Shown: one piece after another, positions 1-9,854 of the stretch
How positions within the stretch are numbered: position 1 is the stretch's first letter
Layout of the letters: each line of letters starts with the position of its first letter
Assembly: GCF_018449545.1 (NCBI RefSeq)
Contig: NZ_JAAVUR010000005.1
Span: 310,001-374,000, forward strand
DNA length: 64,000 bases
DNA from: Granulicella sp. dw_53
GTDB taxonomy: Bacteria > Acidobacteriota > Terriglobia > Terriglobales > Acidobacteriaceae
Reading direction: 5' to 3'
The notes under the pieces: generated by a model
Seen by the model: only the letters and a program-made list of their open reading frames with translations
Database searches by the model: none
What the model was told of the DNA's origin: nothing
Made by a program: the position numbers and the translations under genes

Positions 1-512
1 GAGCACCCTTCATGCGCGGCCTATTCATGGATTTTGGCGATGATCCGAAGGTCGCGAACATTGGAGACGAGTATATGTTTGGGCCGTCGCTTCTGATTGC
101 GCCGGTGACGGAACAGGGGCGAACGACACGCGAGGTCTATCTGCCGGCCGGAACTGACTGGTACAACTTCTGGACGAATGAGCGGCTGCAAGGTGGCCAA
201 AGGGTCACTGTGAACGCACCGATCGATACCATTCCGGTCTTCGTGCGTGCCGGCTCTATCCTGCCGCTGGGTTCGGTTGTGGAGAGCACAAATGAGGTAC
301 AGAAGATCGCAACTCTGCGGGTCTTTCCTGGGAAGGATGCGGACTTCGATCTCTATAGCGACGATGGAACCACTTATGACTATGAGAGAGGCAGATCGGA
401 GTTGACACACATTCATTGGTCCGACGCCGCCAAGAAACTGACGCATACAGGCGCAAGACTGAATGTGGTCTCGGAGCAGAGTCTAGTCGACGTTGTAGGA
501 GTAGCGCGCTAA
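1..512 (+). CDS. GH31 alpha-glycosidase (alpha-xylosidase-like), C-terminal part
   Basis: Only the last about 170 codons are in the window; the reading frame is open to base 1. The visible part matches the end of a family GH31 catalytic barrel and its following beta-sandwich: MDFGDDPKVANIGDEYMFG followed by LLIAPV, then a REVYLPAG..WYNFWTNE stretch and the IPVFVRAGSILPLG motif typical of alpha-xylosidases and alpha-glucosidases of this family. The catalytic Asp pair lies upstream and cannot be seen, so substrate (xyloglucan alpha-xylose versus alpha-glucan) is open. It ends 17 bp from the convergent stop of the polymerase gene at 530. The family assignment is firm; the specificity is inference. 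Confidence 0.85.
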   Translation, partial: APFMRGLFMDFGDDPKVANIGDEYMFGPSLLIAPVTEQGRTTREVYLPAGTDWYNFWTNERLQGGQRVTVNAPIDTIPVFVRAGSILPLGSVVESTNEVQKIATLRVFPGKDADFDLYSDDGTTYDYERGRSELTHIHWSDAAKKLTHTGARLNVVSEQSLVDVVGVAR

Positions 513-529
513 GTGATGGTGAAGCTGTA

Positions 530-1876
530 TCAGCGAAGCTGGGATGCCAGCAGGCGTTTTCGTTCCAGTTTCAAACCTACGCAGGCGATTACAAACATCA
601 GCGAGCCAAGATGCTTGGGCTCGAAGAGGAAGCTTTCGTCCAGGTTGTAGATGAGAGTGAGGATAACGATGATGAGATACCACTCCACTGCTCGAAGCAG
701 GCCTTCGTCTCGGGAACCTAAGAGGCAACTCAACCCGTCGCGGAAGGCAAAGCCGAAGATGAGGAGCACGAGGGCGAGCCCTATGACGCCCATCTCCAAA
801 GTTACGTCCAGGAATCCGTTCTGTGCTTGTCCTAAGGCCCACGTTACAGTGAGGATGATGCGATAGGACTCGCCTTTGAACCCAAGCCAGAACGCCTGAT
901 ATCCATAGCCTAGTAAGGGCCGTTTGGCGATCGAGCCGAGGACGGCGTCCCATATCTCGGTGCGGCCGGTCAGGGTTACATCTTTTCCCAACAGGCTGAA
1001 CAGGAATGTGGGCTCGAGGACGATCATTGCAATGACAGAGCCGAAGATCACCGCGAATACGATGAAGGTGACGAAGTAGTCTTTCTTGCGAAAGCCGCGA
1101 AGGATATTCGTCACTACCGCATAAGCGATGTAGACCGCAGTCAGCATATAGCTGGTTGCGGCCCTGGAGAAAGCGATGGCGACTAAGCAAAAGAAGATCT
1201 GCGAGAGGCGTAGGGATCGAAAGAACGAGGTGCGAGGACGGTACGCTACGGCCACGGTCAGGAAGAACAACGCCATGTTGCCGAGATAGTTCTTCGCGCT
1301 GAAGATGCCTTTCCAGGCGCTGGAATGGCCGCCCATCAGGTCTCGACCGTACTGGGGCAGACCGAGCGCAAACAAGATGCTTGCGACGATCGTACCGGTA
1401 CCGAGGACGAGGAAGATCTCCATCACCTCGTTGAAGGTGTATCGAGACATGATGTAGAGCATCAGAAAGATGCCCCCCAACAAGACGGTGCCGGAGCTGA
1501 TCGTTCTTGTAACCTGCTGCGATACGGGTGCGAGAAGAATCGCGACTATGGGAAAGATCGTTATCAGCCTGACCTTGAGGCTGAGCCTGCGGATCGACTC
1601 ATGTCTGCGAATGACGAAAAACATGCAGGCGGCAAAGATCAGGATATTGCCGAGGCGATCTATGATAGCTCCTCCCGCCGAGCTGGTCATCACAGCCCGC
1701 ATGGCGGTTCCCCCGTTTACGAAGGGAGATACGCCGTCGAGGGCGAAGTAGAGCAGCGGAGCCAGGAGGCCCCAGGTGGAAGCGCGGCCCCAGAACTCAT
1801 CTGTTGCTTCGGTCTTACTTGCTGGCCGTCTATGCTCGCCGGCTATGGGCGGTCTAAGAATTTGCGCGGTTGCCAA
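530..1876 (-). CDS. O-antigen ligase / EPS polymerase family membrane protein
   Basis: A 448-residue protein made almost entirely of hydrophobic segments (roughly ten to twelve membrane spans) with the Wzy_C-type loop GRTEIWDAVLGSIAKRPLLG followed by GYG, the signature of ExoQ/WaaL-type polymerases and ligases. It would join lipid-linked repeat units at the periplasmic face of the inner membrane. Last gene of the minus-strand exopolysaccharide operon, 28 nt behind the export-protein gene. The start is probably TTG at 1874-1876: a strong GAGGAG Shine-Dalgarno lies 6 nt upstream and no in-frame ATG gives a full first helix. Polymerase versus ligase cannot be told from sequence; the presence of Wza- and Wzc-like genes favours a polymerase. 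Confidence 0.85.
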   Translation of the reverse strand: MATAQILRPPIAGEHRRPASKTEATDEFWGRASTWGLLAPLLYFALDGVSPFVNGGTAMRAVMTSSAGGAIIDRLGNILIFAACMFFVIRRHESIRRLSLKVRLITIFPIVAILLAPVSQQVTRTISSGTVLLGGIFLMLYIMSRYTFNEVMEIFLVLGTGTIVASILFALGLPQYGRDLMGGHSSAWKGIFSAKNYLGNMALFFLTVAVAYRPRTSFFRSLRLSQIFFCLVAIAFSRAATSYMLTAVYIAYAVVTNILRGFRKKDYFVTFIVFAVIFGSVIAMIVLEPTFLFSLLGKDVTLTGRTEIWDAVLGSIAKRPLLGYGYQAFWLGFKGESYRIILTVTWALGQAQNGFLDVTLEMGVIGLALVLLIFGFAFRDGLSCLLGSRDEGLLRAVEWYLIIVILTLIYNLDESFLFEPKHLGSLMFVIACVGLKLERKRLLASQLR

Positions 1877-1904
1877 ATTAGACTCCTCGTTGGTAGTAGA
1901 AGGT

Positions 1905-2795
1905 CTAATGCGTATATACGACAGCCGAGGTGGCCGATGCCAGGATCGATTGACCGTTCACAACAACGTTGCGCATAAAGCTGAAGGGAACATAGATCAC
2001 GTCATCCGGCTTCAAAGCTATGTCCGCCTTTTGGCCTTTCTGCATCGCGTTCACTGGAAGATCGATCTCTTCAACTCCACCTGGAGTTTTGCGGACCAGC
2101 TTCGACTTGCTTACCGCTGCGGTATGATTCGCGGAGCCAGCAAGCGAGATGGCCTGCAGTACGGTCATCTGCGAGTTATTGGTGTTTACGGGATAGCCAC
2201 CAGGCTTCAAGACGTCGCCGAGAACATAGACAACTGCAACCTTGGGTACGATCACCGTATCGCCCGGGTAGACCATTGGATCGTCATCCAGAGCGGTTCC
2301 GGCGGTGTTGGAGTAGTAGTAGTCGAACTTCTTATCTGGGTCGCCGTGACGCTCAATTGTTATGTGCCGATCTGCGGCGTCGGTTAGACCTCCGGCGAGG
2401 GCCAGTACTTCGATTACTTTGCGGCGAGTATCTGTTTCGTAGAGCCCAGGTTTTATTACCTGTCCCATCACTGCTACGTTTTGAGTGGCGTATAGATCTA
2501 CTCTCACCGTCACCTGCGGGTGCAACATGATGGCTGAAGCGATCAGGCTGCGTTCGATCTCTTTTGCAGCCTGTCCCGGTGTCATGTTGCTTACTTTTAC
2601 GTTGCCCAGGAAGCTGAGCGGGATATCGCCGGAATCGGTGACGCGGGCGCGTTGCTCCATCTCTGGCGTGTCATAGACCTGGATGTGTAACGTATCGCCA
2701 GGTCCGATCAGTAAGGTCTCCTTCTGGGCTAGCGAACTCTGGGTTACGGAAAAAACAAAGAAGGATAGAGCGAAAATTAGAGTTAGCTTCTTCAT
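1905..2795 (-). CDS. Polysaccharide export protein (Wza-like, SLBB domains)
   Basis: A 296-residue secreted protein. Residues 1-23 form a signal peptide (MKK, hydrophobic core, then SSLAQ); no lipobox Cys is seen. Then come a Poly_export domain (LIGPGDTLHIQVYDTPEM, residues about 30-110) and two SLBB-type repeats, the first around NVAVMGQVIKPGLYET and the second around VVYVLGDVLKPGGYPV. Proteins of this family form the periplasmic/outer-membrane export channel for capsule or EPS. The ATG directly abuts the TAA of the kinase gene (TAAATG), with GAGGA just upstream, so the two are translationally coupled, fitting the usual Wza/Wzc partnership. Confidence 0.92.
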   Translation of the reverse strand: MKKLTLIFALSFFVFSVTQSSLAQKETLLIGPGDTLHIQVYDTPEMEQRARVTDSGDIPLSFLGNVKVSNMTPGQAAKEIERSLIASAIMLHPQVTVRVDLYATQNVAVMGQVIKPGLYETDTRRKVIEVLALAGGLTDAADRHITIERHGDPDKKFDYYYSNTAGTALDDDPMVYPGDTVIVPKVAVVYVLGDVLKPGGYPVNTNNSQMTVLQAISLAGSANHTAAVSKSKLVRKTPGGVEEIDLPVNAMQKGQKADIALKPDDVIYVPFSFMRNVVVNGQSILASATSAVVYTH

Positions 2796-5096
2796 TTAGG
2801 TCCTCACAGATTCTTTTCCTAGATACTCATAAAATACATGGCCGGCCGCTGGCTGTTCGCGCACTCCATTGACCAAGACATTGATTTTACGGTTCCTCTC
2901 AGACGGTACAGATTCCAACATCTGGTAGCTCCGCTCAAGTGCAGAGAGGGGTGTCTTTTGATGGCGGGCAATGAGAAGAACTGAGTCGACGAACGAGCTT
3001 AGAACAACCGAATCCGTCACCGGCAGTACGGGGGCAGTATCCAGAAGGACTAAGTCATACTGTGACTCCCATCCCTTCAGTAGTATCGCCATCATGTCCG
3101 ACGACAGGAGCTCCGCAGGATATGGCGGAATAGGTCCAGCGGGCATCAGATAGAAGCCAGGAACCTCGGGCACGGGAATGACGGCAGAGGCTCCATAGTC
3201 GTCCGAGAGCCCAGTCAGAACTGTGCTCAATCCAGTCTCCACATTGATCTGCAGATCCCGATGCAGACGCGGTCTGCGGAGGTCGGCATCGCACAGTAGA
3301 ACGCGCTTTCCCTGTTGTGCAAACAGAATGGCGAGATTCCAGCTTATGAAGCTTTTACCTTCTCCTGCCAACGGACTTGTAACCATGATCAAGCGTGGAG
3401 GCGAGCCGCTTCTGGATAGCAGCAGGGAAGTTCGCAGCGAGCGAAGGGACTCCACGAAGATAGAGCGAGGGCTGTCCAGAGTTGGCAGCCTCACGATTGG
3501 AGAGTTGGCCACAGGATTGGACTTTGCAGGGAGACCCGAATACTCCTTCTGGTATGGAAGTACGCAGAGCGGCATCTCACCAAGGCCGCGTGAGATCTCA
3601 CGTACGTCTTGAATCTTCGCGTCCGTTACATCACGCAGCAGCGCAGCGGCAGCACCGAAGAACAAGCCTCCCGCAATCGCTCCGATCAGGTAGAGCAACG
3701 TCACGGGCTTAGCTGGTTTGTCGGCGGCCCGACCGGGGTCGACGATCGAGATATTCGTCGAGCGGAGTCCAGCTAACAGTCCCGACTCTTTCAGGTGACG
3801 TAAGAGATCGTCATACAACGAGCGGCTCTGTTCGGCTTCCTGTTTGACCATCTGATATTCGATGGTCTTGTTGTTGAGCATCTCAGCCTGACTTCGGTCA
3901 GCCTCGAAGTCTTTGCGGGTATTCAGCTCTGTCTGCTCAGCGACGACAAAGTCGTTGCGTGCGCGCTCTGCGACTCGACCTACTTCCGCATGGATCGCTC
4001 CCTTTACCGCATTCAGATTGCCGCGTAGCTCGGAGAGTTTCGGGTAAGAGGCTCCAAACTTCGCTGAGAGCTCATCCAACTGACCTTGTAAGTTGGCCTC
4101 CTGCAGTCGAAGGTTTTGAATCAGTGTTAGTGAGCTGCCGATTCCCGAAGAAGAGCTTGCCAGGATGGTATTTCCGCTCAATCCCGAGATCATCTCAGGG
4201 TCGCCGGTCTTCACGACGTCGTAGATCGCGCCCTTCAGGATGCGATTTGATTTTGCCTGTGACATCGCCTGCGTTGCCATCTGCAACTTGTCGAGCGTTG
4301 GGCTGTAGACCTGGTCTTTTCCTTCTCTATCGACCTCTCCCAGAGCGAAGACGCCGGAGTCCTGGCGCAATTTGACGACCTTCGACTGCAACTCTTGCGT
4401 CTGAGCGCGCAGATCTCCAAGCTGCTCGTTCAACCATGTCGAAGCTTGTGTCGTTGCGTCATAGCGTGCCTGAAAGCCGCTTTCGATCAGGGCTTGCAGC
4501 ATGTGGTTCACAACTGCCGCTGCCAATTGGGGATCGGGGCTCAGATACTCCACGTCGATGAGACGGGTTCCATCGACTACTTTTACGGTTACCTTGCTGT
4601 GAAAGGTAGTTAGAACTCTCATTCGGCGATGAGGGGAGTTCTCGAGAGTCGCTCCTTTGGGGTCTGGCTTTCCTTTTTGGCTTAGCAAGCCAAAGACCCA
4701 ACTGATGGGACTCCACTTCTCCTTGTAGTCATCCGTCTGCTCAAGGTGAAGCTCGTTGATCACGCGAAGCGCGAGCGAGTCCGATGCCAGGATTTTGGCC
4801 TGCGTCTGCAGGACCATGTTCTCTTCAAGAGCGTCGGAGGGAGCATCCGCGCCGGCAGTCTGCAGGCCAAGGGAGCTGATGGAATCTTTTTGTACCTGAA
4901 TCTCCCCGACCGACTTGTAGCGTCGCGTTGACACCATCAATGCGAGGATCGCGAGCAGAAGGAAGACGGCGACGCTGCTATAGATGATGATACGGCGCCG
5001 CCACAACATCATCCATATCTCACGAAGTGTGAGTTCCGGCGTCGATGGGCCGACCGAGATAACGGTATTCGAAGATTGAAGTGCGAGCTTATCCAT
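2796..5096 (-). CDS. Polysaccharide co-polymerase / tyrosine autokinase (Wzc-like)
   Basis: A 766-residue inner-membrane protein: a Wzz-type N-terminal domain with a first membrane helix near residues 35-55, a long periplasmic coiled-coil region (about 200-440), a second helix near 480, then a cytoplasmic BY-kinase domain. The kinase shows Walker A PLAGEGKS (about residue 575), Walker A-prime LLCDADLRRPRLH and Walker B LVLLDTAP. It controls chain length and export through autophosphorylation. The C-terminus has only two tyrosines (FYEYLGKES) where Wzc homologues carry a tyrosine-rich tail. The preceding 189-bp gap (5097-5285) is AT-rich and may hold a promoter. Start ATG at 5096 has GGAAGG upstream. 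Confidence 0.93.
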   Translation of the reverse strand: MDKLALQSSNTVISVGPSTPELTLREIWMMLWRRRIIIYSSVAVFLLLAILALMVSTRRYKSVGEIQVQKDSISSLGLQTAGADAPSDALEENMVLQTQAKILASDSLALRVINELHLEQTDDYKEKWSPISWVFGLLSQKGKPDPKGATLENSPHRRMRVLTTFHSKVTVKVVDGTRLIDVEYLSPDPQLAAAVVNHMLQALIESGFQARYDATTQASTWLNEQLGDLRAQTQELQSKVVKLRQDSGVFALGEVDREGKDQVYSPTLDKLQMATQAMSQAKSNRILKGAIYDVVKTGDPEMISGLSGNTILASSSSGIGSSLTLIQNLRLQEANLQGQLDELSAKFGASYPKLSELRGNLNAVKGAIHAEVGRVAERARNDFVVAEQTELNTRKDFEADRSQAEMLNNKTIEYQMVKQEAEQSRSLYDDLLRHLKESGLLAGLRSTNISIVDPGRAADKPAKPVTLLYLIGAIAGGLFFGAAAALLRDVTDAKIQDVREISRGLGEMPLCVLPYQKEYSGLPAKSNPVANSPIVRLPTLDSPRSIFVESLRSLRTSLLLSRSGSPPRLIMVTSPLAGEGKSFISWNLAILFAQQGKRVLLCDADLRRPRLHRDLQINVETGLSTVLTGLSDDYGASAVIPVPEVPGFYLMPAGPIPPYPAELLSSDMMAILLKGWESQYDLVLLDTAPVLPVTDSVVLSSFVDSVLLIARHQKTPLSALERSYQMLESVPSERNRKINVLVNGVREQPAAGHVFYEYLGKESVRT

Positions 5097-5285
5097 ATGG
5101 GCCTTCCTTTAAGGTGAATAGAGAGTTGGTGGCAGGAGGCTAAGGATCAGGTTCGGCAAAAGTATTTCAAGGTCATGATTCCGTTATAAAAATTTTATCT
5201 TCCCTTAAGTCATACGAGCTAAATGTAAGAAGGTGATTTATCTGGCACAACGATTTGTTGAAAATATTCCCGACAAATATGCTCC

Positions 5286-6458
5286 TTAGACTGGCCTGCT
5301 GAGAACTCTGGCGAAGCGATCCTTTAGTCGCAGAAAAGGTGACTCGACCCATCGATACGAGGCGAATGCCAAAATGATTGTGAGAACAAATCCCACAGCT
5401 TTGGTGGCGAGGATCGCAGTTCCCGATACCGGATGAAAGAGACCTTTTGCCAGGAGTAGTCCTGTCAGATGCAGCAGGTAAAGCCCATAACTGACCTTGC
5501 CTAGACTTACCACCCAGGAACCTGTTAATAGTTTGCTTCGGCTATGGAGACAACCGTAGAGCATCGCTCCTGCGGCGAGTGAGATGATCAATCGTCCCGG
5601 AACTTCGCGCATGCTGATGGGGCCTGGTTGATCCGTCAGCCAGGCGGAGGCGAGAATCCAGCCTAGGAGACCGCCGCTTACCAATAGGAGACGTGCAAGG
5701 GTTCCAAGTTTTGGCAGACGATCTGCGAAGAGCGCAATCAGGATACCGAGAGCGATCGAATCACAACGTGCGGTGCTGCCGTAGTAGATGAATCCTCCAC
5801 TGATCCCCGCAACTACAAAGACTGCACGGCATACCGTCGCGAGAATAAACATAACGATGGCCGATATGATGATTCCGCGACGCTCGAGCACCTTCACCAT
5901 CAACGGCCAGATCAGGTAGAACTGCTCTTCGATGGAGACGGTCCACAGAGGAAACGCGATAGACTCTGGCCGCCCGAACACTGCATGTACCCAGTTGCCG
6001 ACGAAGAGAAGATAGCCTGCGACGTAATACCACGGCAGATTCTGCTTCGCTACCGTATGCGAGAGTCCAATGCCCAAAGCTATTACCAGGAAGTAGAGTG
6101 GCCAGATCCGCAGGATCCGTCTCAGATAAAAGTATTTGAGTGAGATTTCACCAGTCTCCTGTTTTTCTTTCAACAAGAGGGACGTGATCAGGAATGCACT
6201 TAGCGCGAAGAAGAGGTCGACGCCTGCTGCTCCGGCCTTGACTGTCGCACCCCAGAACCATGGAAGCGGCAGATGCAGACCATGGTAGAAGCTAGCTTCG
6301 AATGGCAATGTGTGACACAAGAACACACCAAGGAATGCATAGAACCGTAGGCCATCGAGCTCCGGCTGGTAGAAGCGGCGTGCCACCGGTGCCCTTGATG
6401 ATGCAACTTCACTCACGATCTCAGTTGATAGACCCACCGGCAACGCTCCTTCCATCAT
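5286..6458 (-). CDS. Acyltransferase family 3 (OafA/YrhL-like)
   Basis: A 390-residue multi-pass membrane protein opening with the family signature FYQPELDGLRFYAFLGVFLCH (key residues 32-52), with the expected His in the first helix and an R-x-x-R motif (LRRILRIWP). About ten membrane helices follow. Members transfer acetyl or other acyl groups to sugars, here probably decorating the EPS repeat unit. Its start overlaps the end of the glycosyltransferase gene by 38 bp; two adjacent ATGs (6458, 6455) are possible starts and no better one lies downstream before the signature. Family certain, acyl donor and acceptor unknown. Confidence 0.9.
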   Translation of the reverse strand: MMEGALPVGLSTEIVSEVASSRAPVARRFYQPELDGLRFYAFLGVFLCHTLPFEASFYHGLHLPLPWFWGATVKAGAAGVDLFFALSAFLITSLLLKEKQETGEISLKYFYLRRILRIWPLYFLVIALGIGLSHTVAKQNLPWYYVAGYLLFVGNWVHAVFGRPESIAFPLWTVSIEEQFYLIWPLMVKVLERRGIIISAIVMFILATVCRAVFVVAGISGGFIYYGSTARCDSIALGILIALFADRLPKLGTLARLLLVSGGLLGWILASAWLTDQPGPISMREVPGRLIISLAAGAMLYGCLHSRSKLLTGSWVVSLGKVSYGLYLLHLTGLLLAKGLFHPVSGTAILATKAVGFVLTIILAFASYRWVESPFLRLKDRFARVLSRPV

Positions 6459-7689
6459 ATTTCGCGGTTGATTGAGGCAAAGATTCGGACGGGAAAGCGG
6501 CGGGCGCTCCCTGCAAGGAATAATTGGGGATGCTGTTCCCCTCGTTTGCTAGATGTCTCTTCGGCGAGGCGATGATATCTCCGAAGAGGTCCTCGAGGCG
6601 CTTCGTTTGAAGCGCCAAGTTGAAGCGCTCCACTACTCGTCTGCGACCCGCGAGGCTGAAGCGCTGCCATAGCTCGCCGTCTTGCAGCAATCGCAGGATG
6701 GCTTGGGACAGTCCGTCAGGATCGTTTTGTGCGACGAGGAGACCGGTCTCTCCATCTTCTACAGCCTCCGGAATCCCGCCGCTTCTTGTGCTGACGACCG
6801 GTAATCCCATGGCCTGTGCCTCGATAAACACGATGCCGAAGCCCTCTGCATCGCCCGAAGCAGCAACCAGACTCGGGACACAGAAGACCGACGCCTTGGC
6901 CATCCATTCCTTCACGACGGCGGGTGGCTGCGATCGCAAAAATCTGCAGCGGACTTGCCGAGCCGCGGCCAGCTCTTCGCAGGCCGCACGAAGCGGGCCG
7001 TCCCCGATCACGATCAGTTCGGCTTCGGGGCAGTCTCGCTGCACCTTGGCCATGGCTTCGATCAGGCTGGCGCAACCTTTTTTTTCTACCAACCGCCCGA
7101 CAAACAAGACTAACTGCCCCTCGCGTTGAGTCGAAGGAGGCTGGAACTCCGTAATGTCCACACCGATGGAGTGAACAATTGTGCGATCGGCAGGATATCC
7201 GCGTTCAATAGCTCGCGCGCGGACATATGCAGAACAAGCCACGAAGAGCGCGCCTTCCTGCTGTAACTTGGCGCGTCCTTTCAGGTACTCGCGTCCAAGA
7301 CGGGTCTCGCCCAGGACATTGTCGTTTATTGTTACGTCGTAGCCGTGCAGTGCTGTCACGAGTGGCACGTCAAGCTGTTTTGCAAGACGCATCGCTGCGT
7401 AGCCATCCAATGCAAAGTGCGCGTAGACGAGCCTAGGCGATTGTGTCTGAAGTCGCGCGAGGTTATCGGCTGTGGGGCCCAGGTAACGGAAGCGCAGCTC
7501 GCGAAGTTTTCCCCACTGGCTGCCATTGTCGGCCGTCCAACTCCTATCTTCAGGAACTTCCAATCCGGCTACCCTGCGCCATCCTACGAAGTAAGGCTCA
7601 AAGCGCCGCATTGCCGCAGCCTGGGTGACGATAAAGGTCTCGGAACGCGGCAATAGTTGAATGCGGAAGATTACGATTCCCTCACTCAT
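6421..7689 (-). CDS. Glycosyltransferase family 4
   Basis: A GT-B glycosyltransferase of about 422 residues. The C-terminal Rossmann half carries LVLFVGRLVEKKG (donor loop) and the EAQAMGLPVVSTRSGGIPE block with the E-x7-E-type nucleotide-sugar site of GT4 enzymes. The N-terminal half has HGYDVTINDN. I place the start at ATG 7689 (MSEGIVIF) because it overlaps the upstream stop codon as ATGA; an earlier in-frame start would add 27 unrelated residues encoded inside the neighbour. Part of the EPS assembly line; sugar donor and linkage are not readable from sequence. Confidence 0.9.
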   Translation of the reverse strand: MSEGIVIFRIQLLPRSETFIVTQAAAMRRFEPYFVGWRRVAGLEVPEDRSWTADNGSQWGKLRELRFRYLGPTADNLARLQTQSPRLVYAHFALDGYAAMRLAKQLDVPLVTALHGYDVTINDNVLGETRLGREYLKGRAKLQQEGALFVACSAYVRARAIERGYPADRTIVHSIGVDITEFQPPSTQREGQLVLFVGRLVEKKGCASLIEAMAKVQRDCPEAELIVIGDGPLRAACEELAAARQVRCRFLRSQPPAVVKEWMAKASVFCVPSLVAASGDAEGFGIVFIEAQAMGLPVVSTRSGGIPEAVEDGETGLLVAQNDPDGLSQAILRLLQDGELWQRFSLAGRRRVVERFNLALQTKRLEDLFGDIIASPKRHLANEGNSIPNYSLQGAPAAFPSESLPQSTAKYDGRSVAGGSIN

Positions 7690-8822
7690 AGTGCCACCAT
7701 GCTTGTGTTTGGAACGGTCCCGAGTACGTGACTGTAGATTCGCTCGTACTGCGGTACGATCTCTGTCCAAGAGAATCGCCGTGTCGCATTGCGCGCTGCC
7801 TCTCCCATGGTTGCTATCTGTCTTGGCGATATCTCCAGCGCGCGCATCAAGTATGCAGAGAGGTCCTTCGCCTCTGCATCCACCAAAAATCCGTTTACTT
7901 CATGCTGGATCACATCAGGATGGGCACCCACTGCGGTGACTACTGGCACCGTCGCTGCGCTCATCGCCTCGATCGTCGACAGACCGAATCCCTCATAGGC
8001 CGATGCTGACACAAACAAATGAGCCCGTTCGAGCAGGCTGTACAACTCCTCTCGAGTGGTCGCGCCGCGAAAGCGGACTCGTCCGCCGAGACCAAGCTCG
8101 ATAGCACGGCGTTCGAGTGGATCGCGAAGCCCAGCGAAGTCCGCACCGACCCATTCGAGCTTCATCGCCGGATAGCGATCCTTCAAAGGAGCCATTGCCT
8201 CTAAGACTTTGTGAACGCATTTGTTTTCCGCCAGTCGCGAGATCCCCAATAACAGACCGGGCTCCACTCGTTTCTTCACGCTCCAAAAACGATCGATGTT
8301 GGCGCCGTTTTCGATCAGATGGATGCGTTCCGGTTCTACGATCTCTTCGAATTTCTCGCGATCCTGTTGGCTTACACATACCACCGCACCCACGCCTCCC
8401 AGCGATAAGCGGGTTATCGTGTTGAAGTACATTTGCTTAAAGCGGCTTGCCCACTTCGTGTGAAAGATGCCTCCATGGGTACTGACCACCAAGGGGATGC
8501 GGTGGAGCGGCCGCAATATGCTCAGATAGTCCACGAAGAAATCGATCGCATGGATATGCACCAGATCGTATCCGCGAATCTCCGCGAGGGCCGCAGGCGC
8601 AACAGGATAGCGGCGCGGCCCCCAATGCCGCATACGCCGCACCGCCAGTCCTGCTTCAACCGATTCTTTCGATGCCATCGTCCCGCTGGCAAACAGCGAC
8701 TTTAACGTAGCTACCTGTACAGTATGTCCCCTCTGTTGCAGGGCACAGCCGAGCCCCTCCACAACACTTTCGATTCCGCCTTCGGAGGGAAGGAACTGAC
8801 GAGTTAGCTGAAGAATCTTCAT
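7686..8822 (-). CDS. Glycosyltransferase family 4
   Basis: A GT-B enzyme of about 378 residues beginning MKILQLTRQFLPSEGGIESVV, the usual N-terminal glycine-rich acceptor loop. The C-terminal half shows LLLGISRLAENKCVH and the SAYEGFGLSTIEAMSAATVPVV motif of GT4. Start ATG 8822 overlaps the TGA of the GT2 gene as ATGA; the longer frame (to 8906) only adds residues shadowing that gene. It ends in another ATGA overlap with the following glycosyltransferase. It probably adds one sugar of the EPS repeat at the cytoplasmic face of the membrane. Confidence 0.9.
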   Translation of the reverse strand: MKILQLTRQFLPSEGGIESVVEGLGCALQQRGHTVQVATLKSLFASGTMASKESVEAGLAVRRMRHWGPRRYPVAPAALAEIRGYDLVHIHAIDFFVDYLSILRPLHRIPLVVSTHGGIFHTKWASRFKQMYFNTITRLSLGGVGAVVCVSQQDREKFEEIVEPERIHLIENGANIDRFWSVKKRVEPGLLLGISRLAENKCVHKVLEAMAPLKDRYPAMKLEWVGADFAGLRDPLERRAIELGLGGRVRFRGATTREELYSLLERAHLFVSASAYEGFGLSTIEAMSAATVPVVTAVGAHPDVIQHEVNGFLVDAEAKDLSAYLMRALEISPRQIATMGEAARNATRRFSWTEIVPQYERIYSHVLGTVPNTSMVAL

Positions 8823-9775
8823 CGCGAGTGCACCAAGGCTCCCAATGCTGGACGTCGAGCCATCCAATCGCGCAAACGCCGACGATGCCGACGAGGCAGC
8901 AACCACATAGCCAGAAAGATCGAATAATCACGAAGCGTAGTCTTGCCGTGGCGTAGAACTTCAAATAGAAGTGTGGGGAAGGCACGCCATTCCGCCTGCT
9001 CTGATGCCTCCGGCGCAATTTGGTGCAGAACAAAGCCAGTCAGTGCGCGAGGAGTAAAGAGATGCCGATCGCGGCGCACCCACTCCAGTGAGTAACGCCA
9101 GTTCGACTTACTGCTTACCGAAGCGCGTTCTTCTTCAATGTAGTGAATTGCCATAATCTCATTGACAAACACGGGCTTGGCGCCAGGTAATTGACCCACT
9201 CTTAGCAGCCACTCGGTGTCCTGGTGTTTCAACTGGCCGCTTTTGAATGGCTGGGCTTGCATCAAGGTGCGGCGCACAAAGAAGGTCGATGTTTGAATGG
9301 ATCCTTCACCGCGAGAGAGGGTACGACGCGCCAATAGATACTCGCAGAGCGGCTCATTTGGTTCCGGCATTCGGCGCGGCCACACGTAGTCCTTACCAGG
9401 TGTGCGTGCAATGATCTTGCAAGTCCCGATTACAACTGGCGCCGTGGATGCTGTCACCGCGTCGAGCTGAGCTTGTAGCTTGCCGGGGAGCCATTCATCG
9501 TCATCATCGAGGAACGCGATCCATTCGCCTGAGGCTTCAGTCACTCCACGGTTGCGCGCATCGGATCCTCCGATGCTGGTAGGTAACGCGACCACACGGA
9601 CTCGGCTGTCCTCCTGAGCTAAGCTTGTCAATGCTTGTTCTGTGGCCGGGTCTGTGCCGTCGATGACAACCACTGCCTCGACCTGTCGTAGAGTCTGGGC
9701 CAGAACGCTGCGCACCGCACGAAGCAATAGCTCCGGTCGCCCTCGCGTTGGGATCACGGCTGAGACAAGAACCAT
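8819..9775 (-). CDS. Glycosyltransferase family 2
   Basis: A 318-residue GT-A enzyme. The N-terminus VLVSAVIPTRGRPELLLRAV, the DARNRG motif and the metal-binding FLDDDDEWLPGKL (DxD) are the classic GT2 fold markers. The C-terminal part (about 200-318) is less typical, ends in a basic stretch and has no clear membrane helix. First of the three chained transferases; its TGA overlaps the next ATG. Start ATG 9775 fits the family N-terminus. Likely acts early in EPS repeat synthesis, linkage unknown. Confidence 0.9.
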   Translation of the reverse strand: MVLVSAVIPTRGRPELLLRAVRSVLAQTLRQVEAVVVIDGTDPATEQALTSLAQEDSRVRVVALPTSIGGSDARNRGVTEASGEWIAFLDDDDEWLPGKLQAQLDAVTASTAPVVIGTCKIIARTPGKDYVWPRRMPEPNEPLCEYLLARRTLSRGEGSIQTSTFFVRRTLMQAQPFKSGQLKHQDTEWLLRVGQLPGAKPVFVNEIMAIHYIEEERASVSSKSNWRYSLEWVRRDRHLFTPRALTGFVLHQIAPEASEQAEWRAFPTLLFEVLRHGKTTLRDYSIFLAMWLLPRRHRRRLRDWMARRPALGALVHSR

Positions 9776-9854
9776 AGCTCAAACTCCTTTAGCTTTCGGT
9801 TTGCAGTGAAGATGACTCGTTAGACACCTGGAGCTATTTGCAAAAATTGCGAAA

